Assembly: GCF_018861865.1 (NCBI RefSeq)
Contig: NZ_JAHLDV010000010.1
Coordinates: forward strand, 1 to 64,000
Source of the DNA: Clostridium frigoris
Lineage (GTDB): Bacteria > Bacillota > Clostridia > Clostridiales > Clostridiaceae
Length of the DNA stretch: 64,000 nt
Reading direction: 5' to 3'
Part shown: one piece after another, positions 27,060-36,240 of the stretch
Layout of the letters: every line of letters begins with the position of its first letter
Numbering within the stretch: position 1 is the stretch's first letter
Notes under the pieces: generated by a model
Databases searched by the model: none
The model's input: only the letters and a program-made list of their open reading frames with translations
What the model was told of the DNA's origin: nothing
Program-made: the position numbers and the translations under genes

Positions 27060-28112
27060 CTATTTGAATAAATTAAATATTAATAAAACTTTATAATTGC
27101 TTAGATAGTCCAATATAGCTAACATACCTAAAATCATTATAAACCAGGTAATTGATAATGCCTTAATTCCATTTTTGAAATCTGTTTTGGTTTTTTCTAA
27201 ATCCAAAGTTTTATTTAAAATTTCATTTAATTCGTATTCATCTAAAATATCTCCATAGCTTTCTTTGATTTTACTTATTCTACCTATGTACCGTAGATAC
27301 TTACTATAAGTTTCAATTATATTTATTACTGAAAATACAAATGAACCCAATATTATAAATGAAGTTATTGTTGTTATATCTTTAGTAAAAATATTATTGA
27401 ATTTTTTATTAGAAAATGCATTTGAAACTACAATTCCTATTATATATGTTAATATTGCAACCATATTTTTCTTTATACTTGTAAAATATGTCGATACTTC
27501 ATTATTAATCTTTTCAATTATATCAAGTAAAAATGTAGTATATTCCTTTTTAGTTTGTAGGTATTTATCTACACTTGATTTTAAATATAACTCATAATTA
27601 GCTTTGATTGATGAAAACGTTCTACCATCTATATCTAAAATATCACTATACTTACAATGCAAACTTATAATATTTTTTGCCAATTGCATCTTATCACATG
27701 AATTTCCACCAGAATAAATCCAAATATAAATTTTATATAACTCCACGTGATTAGTTTTATATTCATAAGTGTTTAAATTAATTGTTTTTTCTATACTACG
27801 GTAACCATTCATTTTAATTATTAAGGAGCTCTCGTCTAAATCTGCATAATCAGAAATATAAACATAGGAAAGTATAATTTTCAATTTATTAAAAATGTTA
27901 TTTAGTGCATTATTACCATTACTAGTCTTCAAATCAAAGTCCTCAGGAACAAGAGTTATGATATTTACCTTGGAAAAATTCGTATTCTGTCTAATTTGAC
28001 TCAATCTTACCACTCTATCAAAGACTTGCATTGGATATTGAGATATCGTACTTGGTATAAACTGAATCGTATCTGTACAATATATTGCTTGAACATCATA
28101 ACATCTAAACAC
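27060..28112 (-). CDS. Three-TM protein, last gene of unknown operon
   Basis: A 350-residue protein, not recognised. The first ~200 residues are soluble, with SQYPMQVFDRVVRLSQIRQ and ITLVPEDFDL. Three hydrophobic segments follow in the C-terminal 130 residues: about 210-232, 243-265 and 315-340. A charged linker with ISKIKESYGDILDEYE lies between the second and third. A soluble sensor followed by a membrane bundle is a common design of defence effectors that damage the membrane, but this is inference. It starts (GTG) 13 bases after the 139-residue gene without a clear ribosome site, so it is probably coupled to it. Confidence 0.55.
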   Translation of the reverse strand: MFRCYDVQAIYCTDTIQFIPSTISQYPMQVFDRVVRLSQIRQNTNFSKVNIITLVPEDFDLKTSNGNNALNNIFNKLKIILSYVYISDYADLDESSLIIKMNGYRSIEKTINLNTYEYKTNHVELYKIYIWIYSGGNSCDKMQLAKNIISLHCKYSDILDIDGRTFSSIKANYELYLKSSVDKYLQTKKEYTTFLLDIIEKINNEVSTYFTSIKKNMVAILTYIIGIVVSNAFSNKKFNNIFTKDITTITSFIILGSFVFSVINIIETYSKYLRYIGRISKIKESYGDILDEYELNEILNKTLDLEKTKTDFKNGIKALSITWFIMILGMLAILDYLSNYKVLLIFNLFK

Positions 28113-28125
28113 GATATTTTTATTA

Positions 28126-28545
28126 TTAATTTTTTTTAAAAATAAATGCGAAAGCTTCTAATTGCTGAAATAAATTTAATTTACCAAGCCACAGAAGAAA
28201 TTCATCAAAATCATATACAGATATTGAGTTATTATCTACATTCTTTATTATTACAATTTTCAGTGTATATTCATCATCACCTATAATTTCTTTTCTATCC
28301 TTAAAATCTTCTAAGAATTTATCAATATCTGTTTCTTTTGATAATATTAAAACATCATCATATTCAAATTCTATAGAAATAAAAAACTGGTCTGCACTAT
28401 ATATTAATTCATTAAATTGTAAAATTGATTCCTTAGATATTATAATAATATTGGTTGATAATGTAACTTGAACTTTTGATAAATTTTCTTCATATTTAAA
28501 TGTCTTAGCTTTAAAAGTATTTCGAATTGTATCAATAAATCCCAT
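28126..28545 (-). CDS. Hypothetical protein in unknown operon
   Basis: A 139-residue acidic protein with no recognised motif. It appears alpha/beta: strands such as VQVTLSTNIIIIS and LKIVIIKNV alternate with helices (ESILQFNELIY, DKFLEDFKDRKEII). No signal peptide or membrane segment. A strong AAAGGAGG ribosome site lies seven to eight bases before the ATG. Flanked at 35 and 13 bases by genes on the same strand, it is the third gene of a four-gene unit. Confidence 0.55.
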   Translation of the reverse strand: MGFIDTIRNTFKAKTFKYEENLSKVQVTLSTNIIIISKESILQFNELIYSADQFFISIEFEYDDVLILSKETDIDKFLEDFKDRKEIIGDDEYTLKIVIIKNVDNNSISVYDFDEFLLWLGKLNLFQQLEAFAFIFKKN

Positions 28546-28580
28546 ACATTACCTCCTTTCTATTACATACTTGCACTTAA

Positions 28581-29291
28581 TTATACTCGATTAAACTTCG
28601 GGAATGTCTTTATTACTTCATTATCATTGGTTTGTACTTTTAAATATGTAGTGCCATCAGCTTCATTTTCAATAGAAATACAGCGCATTTCATCTGGCAT
28701 ATAATCTTTTATTATCAACTCTATCCCCGTATTAAGTTGGAATGACTTATTAATAGTTCTGGCTTTAATAGCATTTGGAACACAATTAAATTGCCTATCA
28801 AATCCTCTTATTTCTGGAAGTATGTTTAAGCTTTCAATCAAACTCTTTTTTATTTCATCATTAATATTCTCTGGAACTGAGTTTATAAATACTTGTTTCA
28901 TAAGCTCTTCATAATCAATTCTTTCATGACTTTTGACATAACCTAATAGATGATTTCTGTATACTAAATAATCATACCTACTTTTCTTATAGACAATTTT
29001 TTTTAGCTCATGGTCCATTGCTGCAAATAGTTTAGTTGTATTTTTATCATCTTGCCTTACAGGCATAATTTCAAGAAAAGAGTCATGCCAATAATTTGCT
29101 TTATTATCTAAGAATATTCTTATCGTATTAATGTTTAGAACTTGTTCCTCATCCAATTCAAAGGAAATTAAACACGATTTAAAAAATCTATTTTTATCAA
29201 CTGAAAAACCAGTTTTCAAATTAAAAGTTTCATCTTCAAAAAAGTCTTTATGTTCAATTTTAGTTAATAAATATAAATACTTATTTTCCAC
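28581..29291 (-). CDS. Nucleoid-associated NA37/NdpA-like protein
   Basis: A 236-residue protein resembling the NA37 (YejK/NdpA, nucleoid-associated) family. Its middle and end carry VDKNRFFKSCLISFE, SRYDYLVYRNHLLGYV and a C-terminal FDRQFNCVPNAIKARTINKS followed by a beta hairpin; this last part is the most family-like. Known members bind nucleic acid or the nucleoid; NA37-type proteins also occur in defence-island contexts. The assignment is by eye and moderate. It starts at a GTG inside the end of the 86-residue gene (28-base overlap), so the two are translationally coupled. Confidence 0.45.
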   Translation of the reverse strand: MENKYLYLLTKIEHKDFFEDETFNLKTGFSVDKNRFFKSCLISFELDEEQVLNINTIRIFLDNKANYWHDSFLEIMPVRQDDKNTTKLFAAMDHELKKIVYKKSRYDYLVYRNHLLGYVKSHERIDYEELMKQVFINSVPENINDEIKKSLIESLNILPEIRGFDRQFNCVPNAIKARTINKSFQLNTGIELIIKDYMPDEMRCISIENEADGTTYLKVQTNDNEVIKTFPKFNRV

Positions 29292-29524
29292 TTCATCATA
29301 TAATACAGCACAGCATTACGAGTATAAATTTCAGAAGTTTCAATACGTTTTCCAGTCTTTCTAAATATGTTATCCTGCATAATATCAAACACAGACGTAA
29401 TAATATTATGTCTTATAGGGTGCCTAGAATCAAACGGCTCATTTAATACATCTTTCCATCTATCTGGCTCTGAATCACCTATAATCCATATTGGAAAATT
29501 TATGTTTCCTGTATCCCTATCCAT
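29264..29524 (-). CDS. Small first gene of the unknown operon
   Basis: An 86-residue protein, not recognised, with INFPIWIIGDSEPDRW near the N-terminus and HPIRHNIITSVFDIMQD in the middle. A GGGGGG ribosome site lies six bases before the ATG. The stop is inside the NA37-like gene. The tail MMKWKISIYIY is hydrophobic and may come from the overlap rather than function. The tight overlap suggests the two proteins act together. Confidence 0.5.
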   Translation of the reverse strand: MDRDTGNINFPIWIIGDSEPDRWKDVLNEPFDSRHPIRHNIITSVFDIMQDNIFRKTGKRIETSEIYTRNAVLYYMMKWKISIYIY

Positions 29525-29997
29525 AAAATACCCCCCATTACTTATTGCCTATCTTATTTATATATTACGAGCCTTAAGTTTTGTTATGGCTTCAGTACCC
29601 CCAAATAAACCCTTAATTAATTCATTCTCTATGTAATGCTATTTTATTTTTGATATTCTAACCAAATCATATTATTCATCTTAACTTATTTTTATTACAG
29701 TTTCCATTAGAACACCCATTGCAATGATTTTACTATACTATCATTCCCACTTTCAGTAAGCTTTCGAAACTCAATATACTCTTTAATATTCTCCTTGTTT
29801 GTCACAGTTTGGCTCGCATTATCCAACAGTCTATTTTTACATCAATGTAAAAATAAACTCTCATGGGGTATTTGTGAAGGCTTGACTGAGCTTACTACTA
29901 ACAATTTCAAAACTCATAAACCTATTACTTACATCACATAACTATTAACTCTTTTTTATAATTACCCTATCTGTCTATTCTCCAAAACACTTTAATA
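29525..29997. other. Gap with two short coding-like remnants
   Basis: No intact gene. On the minus strand two stretches look like decayed coding sequence: about 29565-29640, ending in ELIKGLFGGTEAITKLKA, and 29707-29826, ending in EYIEFRKLTESGN and KSLQWVF. A hairpin with perfect 11-base arms, TATTTTTACAT-CA-ATGTAAAAATA, lies near 29831-29854. These may be remains of an earlier gene upstream of the operon. Confidence 0.3.
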
Positions 29998-31719
29998 TTA
30001 TTTAATTAATTTGAAAATAGGGTACTCGCAAAAGACTTTACCCTCTCCTTCTGAAAGATTATCAAAGTAATATTCGAAATCACTTTTATTTTCCAACAAA
30101 ATACTAATTCCACATTGTATTTGTATGTTTTCCGCTGATGCTCTTTTAATTTCCATGAGTTTAAGTTTTTCTTCTTTATTTAACTTTCGTAAGCGTTTTA
30201 TTATTTGATATTTATTGATTTTATATATATAGGAATTGCTATCATATTCTTCTAACCATTCACATAATTTAAGAGAGGTCTCTAAACAATTAGTAAAATC
30301 ATTATTCAAATCATATGCTTTTATTAATTCTAAAATTTGATAATTGACTACCCCTGCATTATCATTATTTAATACAATACTTTTTACAGATTCCTCAACA
30401 ATTTTCAAGTCTAAATTGCTAGACTTAATTATATCAGTTGATTTTAACTGACTGTAAAAACTACAAATAATCTCTTTTCTGTCTTCTCCTATCGGATAAC
30501 ACAATGTGTACTGTTTATAAATAGAGCTAAAGTAATCTTCTATGCTTATAATTTTATCTTTATCAATCAAGATAAATGTTAATATGTTTATATTGCCAAT
30601 CTTCACAATTGATAACCCAGGTTTCATTTTAGATTTTATTTTTTTGTTATAGAGGACAATATCAATTAAATAATTTATATTGCCATAGTCTCCATCACTA
30701 AAATCATCCATATTTAATTCTTCACTAATATGAAAAAAATTCATTAAATTTGCTACATCGTTTAAATATTTTAGATGATTACAAATAGTATTACTATAAT
30801 CTTTTGATAATTTAAGATTTGAAATTTTAATACCACCTATAGTAAAGTAGTTTTTTAAAACTACATTTTTCAAGAATGTTGCGTCATATAATCTTTCTTT
30901 TAAATTGCCTAATGTTTTATATTTTAATTCTCCTCTATCAATATCAAACCTAAAATTTTTACCAAAACTAATTATATTATTCTTTTTAGAATTTATAACC
31001 TCATAACTATCAAAATACTTAATTGAATCAATAAAAATCTCTTTCTCCATTTTATGATAAATTGTTTCAACCTCTATTTTAGTTATGGGTATTGGTAATG
31101 CATTCTTGTCCTCATAACCATAAAGATATATCTCATTATTAAGCATATAATCATTAAATGGAGTGCCATCTGGAAATACACTAAATGATACACTGTTAAA
31201 ATTATTTATATCTCTGGAGTATTTATATGTACTATATTGGAGTTCCCTATTATGTAAAAAGCTATTGCAAATACTTTCTAACATCTTAGCCTTAGATGTA
31301 TTTAGAACTTTAAGCGTCGCAGTTATGCTGTTTCTATTTTTTTTTACTTTTTTAATAAGTTCATTTAAATCAACTGGTAGTAAACTATTATAAAATATTT
31401 TTACATCACATACATCAATGATTTGTACAACAAAGAATAATACTCCACCATCTATTAGAAAATTTTTTAAATCAGAAACGTTAAAAGAAAATGATATTGT
31501 ATTACCACTAAATTTCTTAACGGCTGTGCCTTTTACTTGTACAGGTATTTTTCCTTTCATATTATTCTTTTTAGTAACAGAAGATTTATACATCAAAATA
31601 TTTCCATCCCAAGATGGTGTTTTATCATTTTCATCAATAAGTGGTTCTAATATACGACTTTGAAGTATAGCATCTTTAACCCTACCTACAGCTATTTGTT
31701 CAGTTCTATTATTAAGCAT
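29998..31719 (-). CDS. DUF4365-like nuclease-domain protein
   Basis: A protein of about 573 residues. The N-terminal ~160 residues resemble DUF4365, a PD-(D/E)XK-like domain: TEQIAVGRVKDAIL, then D38 in PSWDGNI and the QVK motif (Q61-K63) in KIPVQVKGT. The remaining ~400 residues are unrecognised, with no membrane segment. I chose the ATG at 31719, which has an AGGTGG ribosome site; an upstream in-frame Met at 31920 would add 67 residues without one. It follows the TIR gene by about 250 bases on the same strand and probably shares its transcript. A nuclease coupled to TIR sensing is a reasonable but unproven idea. Confidence 0.6.
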   Translation of the reverse strand: MLNNRTEQIAVGRVKDAILQSRILEPLIDENDKTPSWDGNILMYKSSVTKKNNMKGKIPVQVKGTAVKKFSGNTISFSFNVSDLKNFLIDGGVLFFVVQIIDVCDVKIFYNSLLPVDLNELIKKVKKNRNSITATLKVLNTSKAKMLESICNSFLHNRELQYSTYKYSRDINNFNSVSFSVFPDGTPFNDYMLNNEIYLYGYEDKNALPIPITKIEVETIYHKMEKEIFIDSIKYFDSYEVINSKKNNIISFGKNFRFDIDRGELKYKTLGNLKERLYDATFLKNVVLKNYFTIGGIKISNLKLSKDYSNTICNHLKYLNDVANLMNFFHISEELNMDDFSDGDYGNINYLIDIVLYNKKIKSKMKPGLSIVKIGNINILTFILIDKDKIISIEDYFSSIYKQYTLCYPIGEDRKEIICSFYSQLKSTDIIKSSNLDLKIVEESVKSIVLNNDNAGVVNYQILELIKAYDLNNDFTNCLETSLKLCEWLEEYDSNSYIYKINKYQIIKRLRKLNKEEKLKLMEIKRASAENIQIQCGISILLENKSDFEYYFDNLSEGEGKVFCEYPIFKLIK

Positions 31720-31966
31720 AATAACCACCTCTATTTTAAATTTAGGCAATTGGGTAATTAACCTCAAACGTTTAAATTCACGTAAAAATAATAAATCATA
31801 ATTATTGATAAATTTATATACTTTAATTTTCTCTATTTTATAACACATCCCATTATCTATAAAACTGCAAAAAACAATCATTATACCGTAGTTACCTGAC
31901 GCAATCATATTAGTGTGCACAAATTCTGATAGAAGTTTAATAAGTCAATTTAGCTTCCATCTTTTA

Positions 31967-32848
31967 TTAGAATGGAATTGAACTTTGTTTTTCACATTCA
32001 TTTTCTATTATTTTAGGATTCTTATTATAGAATGAAATAAGTTGTTTAGCATATTCTGGCTTAAATCCAAATAATCTAACATTTCCCTCACTCGTCATCT
32101 CAGTTTCATCTAATAGCTCTAAATCAATGAAGTGATTTATAATATCAACATAAACTTCGGTTAAATCACCTTCAACATAAGTGAAATCTGACTCTGCCCA
32201 TTCTCCAAATTTTTTGGTACCTTTTTCCCTTTGCCATGCCCATTCAAATTTATATCTTCTTTTATCTAACATATACTTCAAAAATATACATTCATTTATA
32301 TTAAGCTGTCCAGTAATTATTAATTCTTTTACATAATCTTCTTTTAAAGTTGTGGATGTCACTACTTTATCTTTATCAATCACATCGCAACTAATCTCCA
32401 TATCACTATTACTTTTTAATATTATATCCTTTGCATAATTAATAACCTTTAATGTTTCATTGGAAAACAAACTTAAAATGCCTATAATATCCTCTTCTTT
32501 AAAAAAAGTTGCCAACCTATCATTTGTGGTGAAGATACCTCTAAGTAATTCCTTGTAATTCTTATTTTGTATCCCGATGGTTTTTATATTCTTATCAAAA
32601 GCATATGCAATTCCCATCTCTACTTGGCATGGAATACTCCTATAAAAATTATCGGATAACATTGCTAATATATAATCGCTATCTTTTATTTCTGTTTTTA
32701 TAGTTTCGTAAAAATTTTCGCCAAACCTAATAGAATTCATATGAGCTTTTGATGAATAAAATATTTTGCAGCCTAATCTTTCCAATGCTTTTATAAATTC
32801 ATTAATTAACAAACTATCTAAATTTGAATGACTTATGAAAACTTTCAT
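31967..32848 (-). CDS. TIR-domain protein
   Basis: A 293-residue protein. The N-terminal ~130 residues are a TIR domain: MKVFISHSNLDS as strand A, KIFYSSKAH, then ILAMLSDNFYRSIPCQVEMG with Glu77 at the position of the catalytic glutamate of NADase-type TIRs. The C-terminal ~150 residues are unrecognised and contain a winged-helix-like stretch (ELIITGQLNINECIFLKYM). Bacterial TIR proteins usually degrade NAD or make cyclic ADP-ribose signals after phage infection. Ribosome site GAGGTG supports the start. It lies between a 127-residue protein and the DUF4365-like gene. Confidence 0.8.
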   Translation of the reverse strand: MKVFISHSNLDSLLINEFIKALERLGCKIFYSSKAHMNSIRFGENFYETIKTEIKDSDYILAMLSDNFYRSIPCQVEMGIAYAFDKNIKTIGIQNKNYKELLRGIFTTNDRLATFFKEEDIIGILSLFSNETLKVINYAKDIILKSNSDMEISCDVIDKDKVVTSTTLKEDYVKELIITGQLNINECIFLKYMLDKRRYKFEWAWQREKGTKKFGEWAESDFTYVEGDLTEVYVDIINHFIDLELLDETEMTSEGNVRLFGFKPEYAKQLISFYNKNPKIIENECEKQSSIPF

Positions 32849-32903
32849 GATTTACACCTCTTCATGTTCCTTTTTTAGTTTTTAAATAAATTCCAATCTT
32901 TTT

Positions 32904-33212
32904 TTATTTAACTTCGTATTGGTACTTCTCTAACCTCTCTTTACTCAACTTAAGTTCTTCTTTTGTAAAGAGCACCTTATATTCATCTGTTAGAAGCAAA
33001 GCTTCTATTGATAAATCAAGTCTTCCTAATTGCCAAAGTTTTAAAAACCCTTCTGTTCCACCCTCTTTTGATACTAATTCTTTAGCAGTTATAATTCCGC
33101 CTTTTTCACTAAGTATTTGTAAAAATCTTGTAGCTCTATACCCACATTCTTTATCTGCTTTCCTATAAATATTAGTCATATCTTTATTGAATTTTCTTTC
33201 TAAATCATTCAT
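32904..33212 (-). CDS. Conserved hypothetical beside the TIR gene
   Basis: About 102 residues starting MNDLERKFNKDM, with RKADKECGYRATRFLQIL and KEGGTEGFLKLWQLGRLDLS. Proteins of this type are often found near restriction and other defence genes, but I know of no assigned function. The longer frame to 33287 adds 25 residues without a better ribosome site; the internal ATG is preceded by a GGGG-rich stretch. It lies 55 bases before the TIR gene on the same strand, so it is likely the first gene of that operon. Confidence 0.55.
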   Translation of the reverse strand: MNDLERKFNKDMTNIYRKADKECGYRATRFLQILSEKGGIITAKELVSKEGGTEGFLKLWQLGRLDLSIEALLLTDEYKVLFTKEELKLSKERLEKYQYEVK

Positions 33213-33287
33213 ATCGCCTACACCCCAGTATAATTTATTTTGCCTGCACAATTTATAGATAAATTCGTATTCCATATAATTGCACAT

Positions 33288-33610
33288 ATCTATTTATATA
33301 GATGTCATCTTTCTACTAAAATTATTTTTTCAAATTGACTATATGATAATGACCTTTCTCAATAAATTCACCTTATAATATAAGTTTAAATATATCGTAT
33401 AATTACAATCTATTCGCTAAGAATAATGCGTAATAAAATTATATTTATTTTATTGAGTTAATACTTCGCTCATAAAATCCGTTACTAACCTTGTTGTATC
33501 ATCGTTTATACGGACAATATATAACTGTAAAAAGTATATAACTTGTCCTATCAACAAAAAAATATAGCCCTCACATTTTGTTTGAAAAATAAGAAGACTG
33601 TAAACTAACT
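33288..33610. other. Intergenic region, 323 bases
   Basis: AT-rich; no gene or strong hairpin seen. It must hold the terminator of the membrane coiled-coil gene (ends at 33611) and the promoter of the TIR operon, but I cannot point to either with confidence. Confidence 0.4.
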
Positions 33611-34597
33611 TTAATCTCTACCGAGCAACTCATTTTTAGCTACATCAATTTCACTTGTCAAATTATCTTCAACCGATTCAATTTTTTCATATATTGAAAG
33701 TATATCTTGTCGGACTTCACTAATATTGTTTGATAGTTCGTCATATTCATCATTAGAAGGTATTTTATCGTTTATATGCTCAACAATATCTCTAACTTCT
33801 CTTATTTGATTTATATATTTATCCTCTTTATAAAATTCGTATTCTAATTTTTTTCCGTAAATACGTTCTATTGCTTTGATATTCAAGTCTATCTTTTTTC
33901 TATAAGAACGATATAGCTTTATGATTTTTTTCATTAATAATTCCAGTTCATTTATTTCATTTTGTAGTTCTGAATATAATTGGAGGATATACGCTTCCAT
34001 ATTCTCCTGTTCATCCTTATTTAATTCACAATATTTACAACACCATTCTTTTGCTACAAAGAGTATATTATTTATATGTGGGTAGTTTACTTTTGTTGTA
34101 ATTGATTTTTCACTAATATAGTTCATTATGCTACTGTTCAGTTTATTTAATAAACAACTATACTTTTGGGTAAATTCATCTTCAATATCTAACTCACGGT
34201 TTTTAAATTTAAAGCCTTTTTCTGGAACATATGGTTTTACTTTTCCCATTCCATCTGTTCTGCTGGTAAAGACTTTAAAGGAAATAATATTCATTTTTAC
34301 ATCCTCTTCAGAATAATTTTCCAAGTTCATGTTCTTAAATATAGCTTTTAATCTTGACAGAACTAAATAACAATCTTTTTTATCATAGAACTTTTCCTGG
34401 ATTTCATTTCCCATATAATTCATATATATGCCTAAAGCGAATAGGAACAAAGCATACAAAGTACTAATAATAAATGTATCACTTTTATCCCTCAGATTTA
34501 AATACCAATCCACACTACAAAAAGTAATACCTATAACTATCACAATAATAACTTTTTTATATATCTTCTCCCAAATATTAAAGACATTGAACTTCAT
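33611..34597 (-). CDS. Membrane-anchored coiled-coil protein
   Basis: About 328 residues. Two hydrophobic segments near the N-terminus (about residues 15-32 and 43-62) form a hairpin in the membrane. The rest is cytoplasmic and helical, with long charged runs and a coiled-coil-like end (DELSNNISEVRQDILSIYEK, VEDNLTSEIDVAKNEL). There is no recognised domain. I use the ATG at 34597, with an AAGGGG ribosome site; three in-frame codons upstream are unlikely. The architecture fits a membrane effector or sensor, but nothing proves it. Confidence 0.5.
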   Translation of the reverse strand: MKFNVFNIWEKIYKKVIIVIVIGITFCSVDWYLNLRDKSDTFIISTLYALFLFALGIYMNYMGNEIQEKFYDKKDCYLVLSRLKAIFKNMNLENYSEEDVKMNIISFKVFTSRTDGMGKVKPYVPEKGFKFKNRELDIEDEFTQKYSCLLNKLNSSIMNYISEKSITTKVNYPHINNILFVAKEWCCKYCELNKDEQENMEAYILQLYSELQNEINELELLMKKIIKLYRSYRKKIDLNIKAIERIYGKKLEYEFYKEDKYINQIREVRDIVEHINDKIPSNDEYDELSNNISEVRQDILSIYEKIESVEDNLTSEIDVAKNELLGRD

Positions 34598-34866
34598 TTT
34601 TCGCACCCCTTAATCATTTGGATACCAGTTTTTCTAAATAAATAACATCATCTTTTGGTCCGTTATCTCTTACAATAGTGAATTAAGCGTAGATATATAA
34701 TTGATTCACTATTTAATAAATTTTCAAATTAGCCTATCTTTAAATTATACTCATAATCTTAATATAAAGTTATCCAATATACCTGTGTAATCCCATTGTT
34801 ATTTACTGTAGTCTTTACAGACGTAACATTATTTTTATCGCAAGTAATTAAAATTTAAACTGAGTA

Positions 34867-35334
34867 TTAGCTACTATAATTTAGTATTAAATCTATCTCT
34901 TGGTTAGGAGCTTCGATTATCACTTTTTCATTATTTACCCAAAATATAACAATCCCAAGTTTGCTTAATACATGTTTTACTTTTTCTACATGTTCTATGG
35001 AGTTTTTCTCTAAAGGTAAAGCTATTCCTACTATATAATTATCCTCGCCTTGATGTCGTGTAATTAAATCCATAGCAGTATAAATTGCTACCGAAGTATG
35101 TACTAATGCTTGGCTTTTAGTAAAAGGTTGCCCGTATTTAGGCGTACCTTTCTTTGAACTTGTAGCCCCTTTCGCCTCTATTAATAATCTATAATTACCT
35201 TTCTTTAGTACAATGTCAATTCCAGTTTGGCTTGTATTACATTTGCTTATTAGTTCAAAATTAAGGCACTCAAGTTTTAAAATAACCAATCTAATTACTT
35301 CATTTTCTGTTATTAGTCTTTCATATGTCTCCAT
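34867..35334 (-). CDS. Small PD-(D/E)XK nuclease-like protein
   Basis: A 155-residue protein with the core of a restriction-endonuclease fold: D40 in SQTGIDIVLKK, then E53 and K55 in LLIEAKG, the D...ExK triad. The N-terminal helix (TENEVIRLVILKLECL) and C-terminal part (LSKLGIVIFWV) complete the fold. Such single-domain proteins often act in restriction or repair of damaged DNA. It appears monocistronic, with a GAGGTGATAAG ribosome site. Whether it cuts DNA alone is unknown. Confidence 0.65.
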   Translation of the reverse strand: METYERLITENEVIRLVILKLECLNFELISKCNTSQTGIDIVLKKGNYRLLIEAKGATSSKKGTPKYGQPFTKSQALVHTSVAIYTAMDLITRHQGEDNYIVGIALPLEKNSIEHVEKVKHVLSKLGIVIFWVNNEKVIIEAPNQEIDLILNYSS

Positions 35335-35433
35335 CTTATCACCTCAACATTCCATATTCTACATATTAAGGTAAATTTCCTTTAATTTTTAATAAAATAA
35401 TAACAGACGTTACTTATACTACTGTTATCTAAT

Positions 35434-35647
35434 TTAATAAAGATTTGTACACCTTGAGTTAATGTACCTTATTTTATAGCCAATTATTAAGCGTACCCTA
35501 TAAAAATTATTAGAGATGCTCTCTTGTTGGGCAAAGTCGCATTCTACTTTTATATCCTTACCCTTTATTTTAACGTCTTCCTTTACATAGCCTTTAATTA
35601 AAGTTTTGAACTGAACAGTAAGTCCCCTTACTTTTATTTTTTTGCAT
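35434..35647 (-). pseudogene. Small gene with frameshift at an A7 run
   Basis: An ATG at 35647 opens a frame that stops early. After a run of seven As (plus-strand T run 35637-35643) a second frame is open to a TAA at 35434-35436, with coding-like sequence such as LTVQFKTLIKGYVKEDVK and FYRVRLIIGYKIRY. Removing one base from the run would join them into a ~70-residue protein. It is a disrupted gene or a sequencing error; function not recognised. The surrounding gap 35335-35978 holds nothing else but the terminator below. Confidence 0.4.
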
Positions 35648-35890
35648 CATATGCCTTAATTAAATTATGATTTCTATTAAATTTTACTCAGTTAAATTTT
35701 ACTCAGTTAAATGAGCAATTTACTTCTTTATAACATGTGTTACATTTCAAAATTAACATATCACAATAATTTTATATTGTAAGAAATTGTTATTATTTCT
35801 TGCCTATTACTTTATTCCAGAGAAGAAGCATTAAAGTATCAAGCAATGTACCCTTTATTTAGAAAATATATAATTAATAAAAATAAAATA

Positions 35891-35924
35891 AAAAAAGAGA
35901 ACACCCATCATCTGGAGATTCTCC
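35891..35924 (-). terminator. Terminator of the restriction operon
   Basis: GAGAA (35898-35902) pairs with TTCTC (35920-35924) with a partly paired inner loop, followed on the minus strand by seven Ts. It lies 55 bases beyond the PC4-like gene, the last gene of the hsd cluster. Confidence 0.6.
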
Positions 35925-35978
35925 CTCATTATTATTTACAATTAATTATAATATTTTTGTCTTTTGAACAGTTATTTT

Positions 35979-36218
35979 TTACCCTATATCCAATTCGTCT
36001 ATATTAATATCATTTAAAACTTCTTTTAATTTATTTAATTCTACTTTACTAATTGTAATCCCTTTTCGCATTTTAATATGTTCTTCATCCCAATCTCTAA
36101 TATCAATTTTCGGCTTTCTATCATTCCAGCTTACTATATTTATCTCCCTTTTCCAGCCCTTACCATCATCAGACAAAACTCCAATGTTTTTAATAATATC
36201 AAACTTAATTTCAGACAT
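35979..36218 (-). CDS. PC4/YdbC-like ssDNA-binding protein
   Basis: A 79-residue protein of the YdbC/PC4 type: EIKFDIIKNIGVLS, then KGWKREINIVSWNDRKPKID and IRDWDEEHIKMRKGI, the single-stranded nucleic-acid-binding fold related to transcriptional coactivator PC4. The family is widespread in Firmicutes. It is 22 bases downstream of the metallopeptidase gene and probably part of the hsd transcript, an odd place for it. It may be a general ssDNA-binding helper. Confidence 0.8.
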   Translation of the reverse strand: MSEIKFDIIKNIGVLSDDGKGWKREINIVSWNDRKPKIDIRDWDEEHIKMRKGITISKVELNKLKEVLNDINIDELDIG

Positions 36219-36240
36219 TTATATCTCTCCTTTATCTAAC

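Noticed and set aside
34674-34713. Inverted repeat AATAGTGAAT...ATTCACTATT
   Set aside because: Perfect 10-base arms but a 20-base loop in AT-rich DNA, with no T run and no repeated copy; likely chance or a weak terminator.
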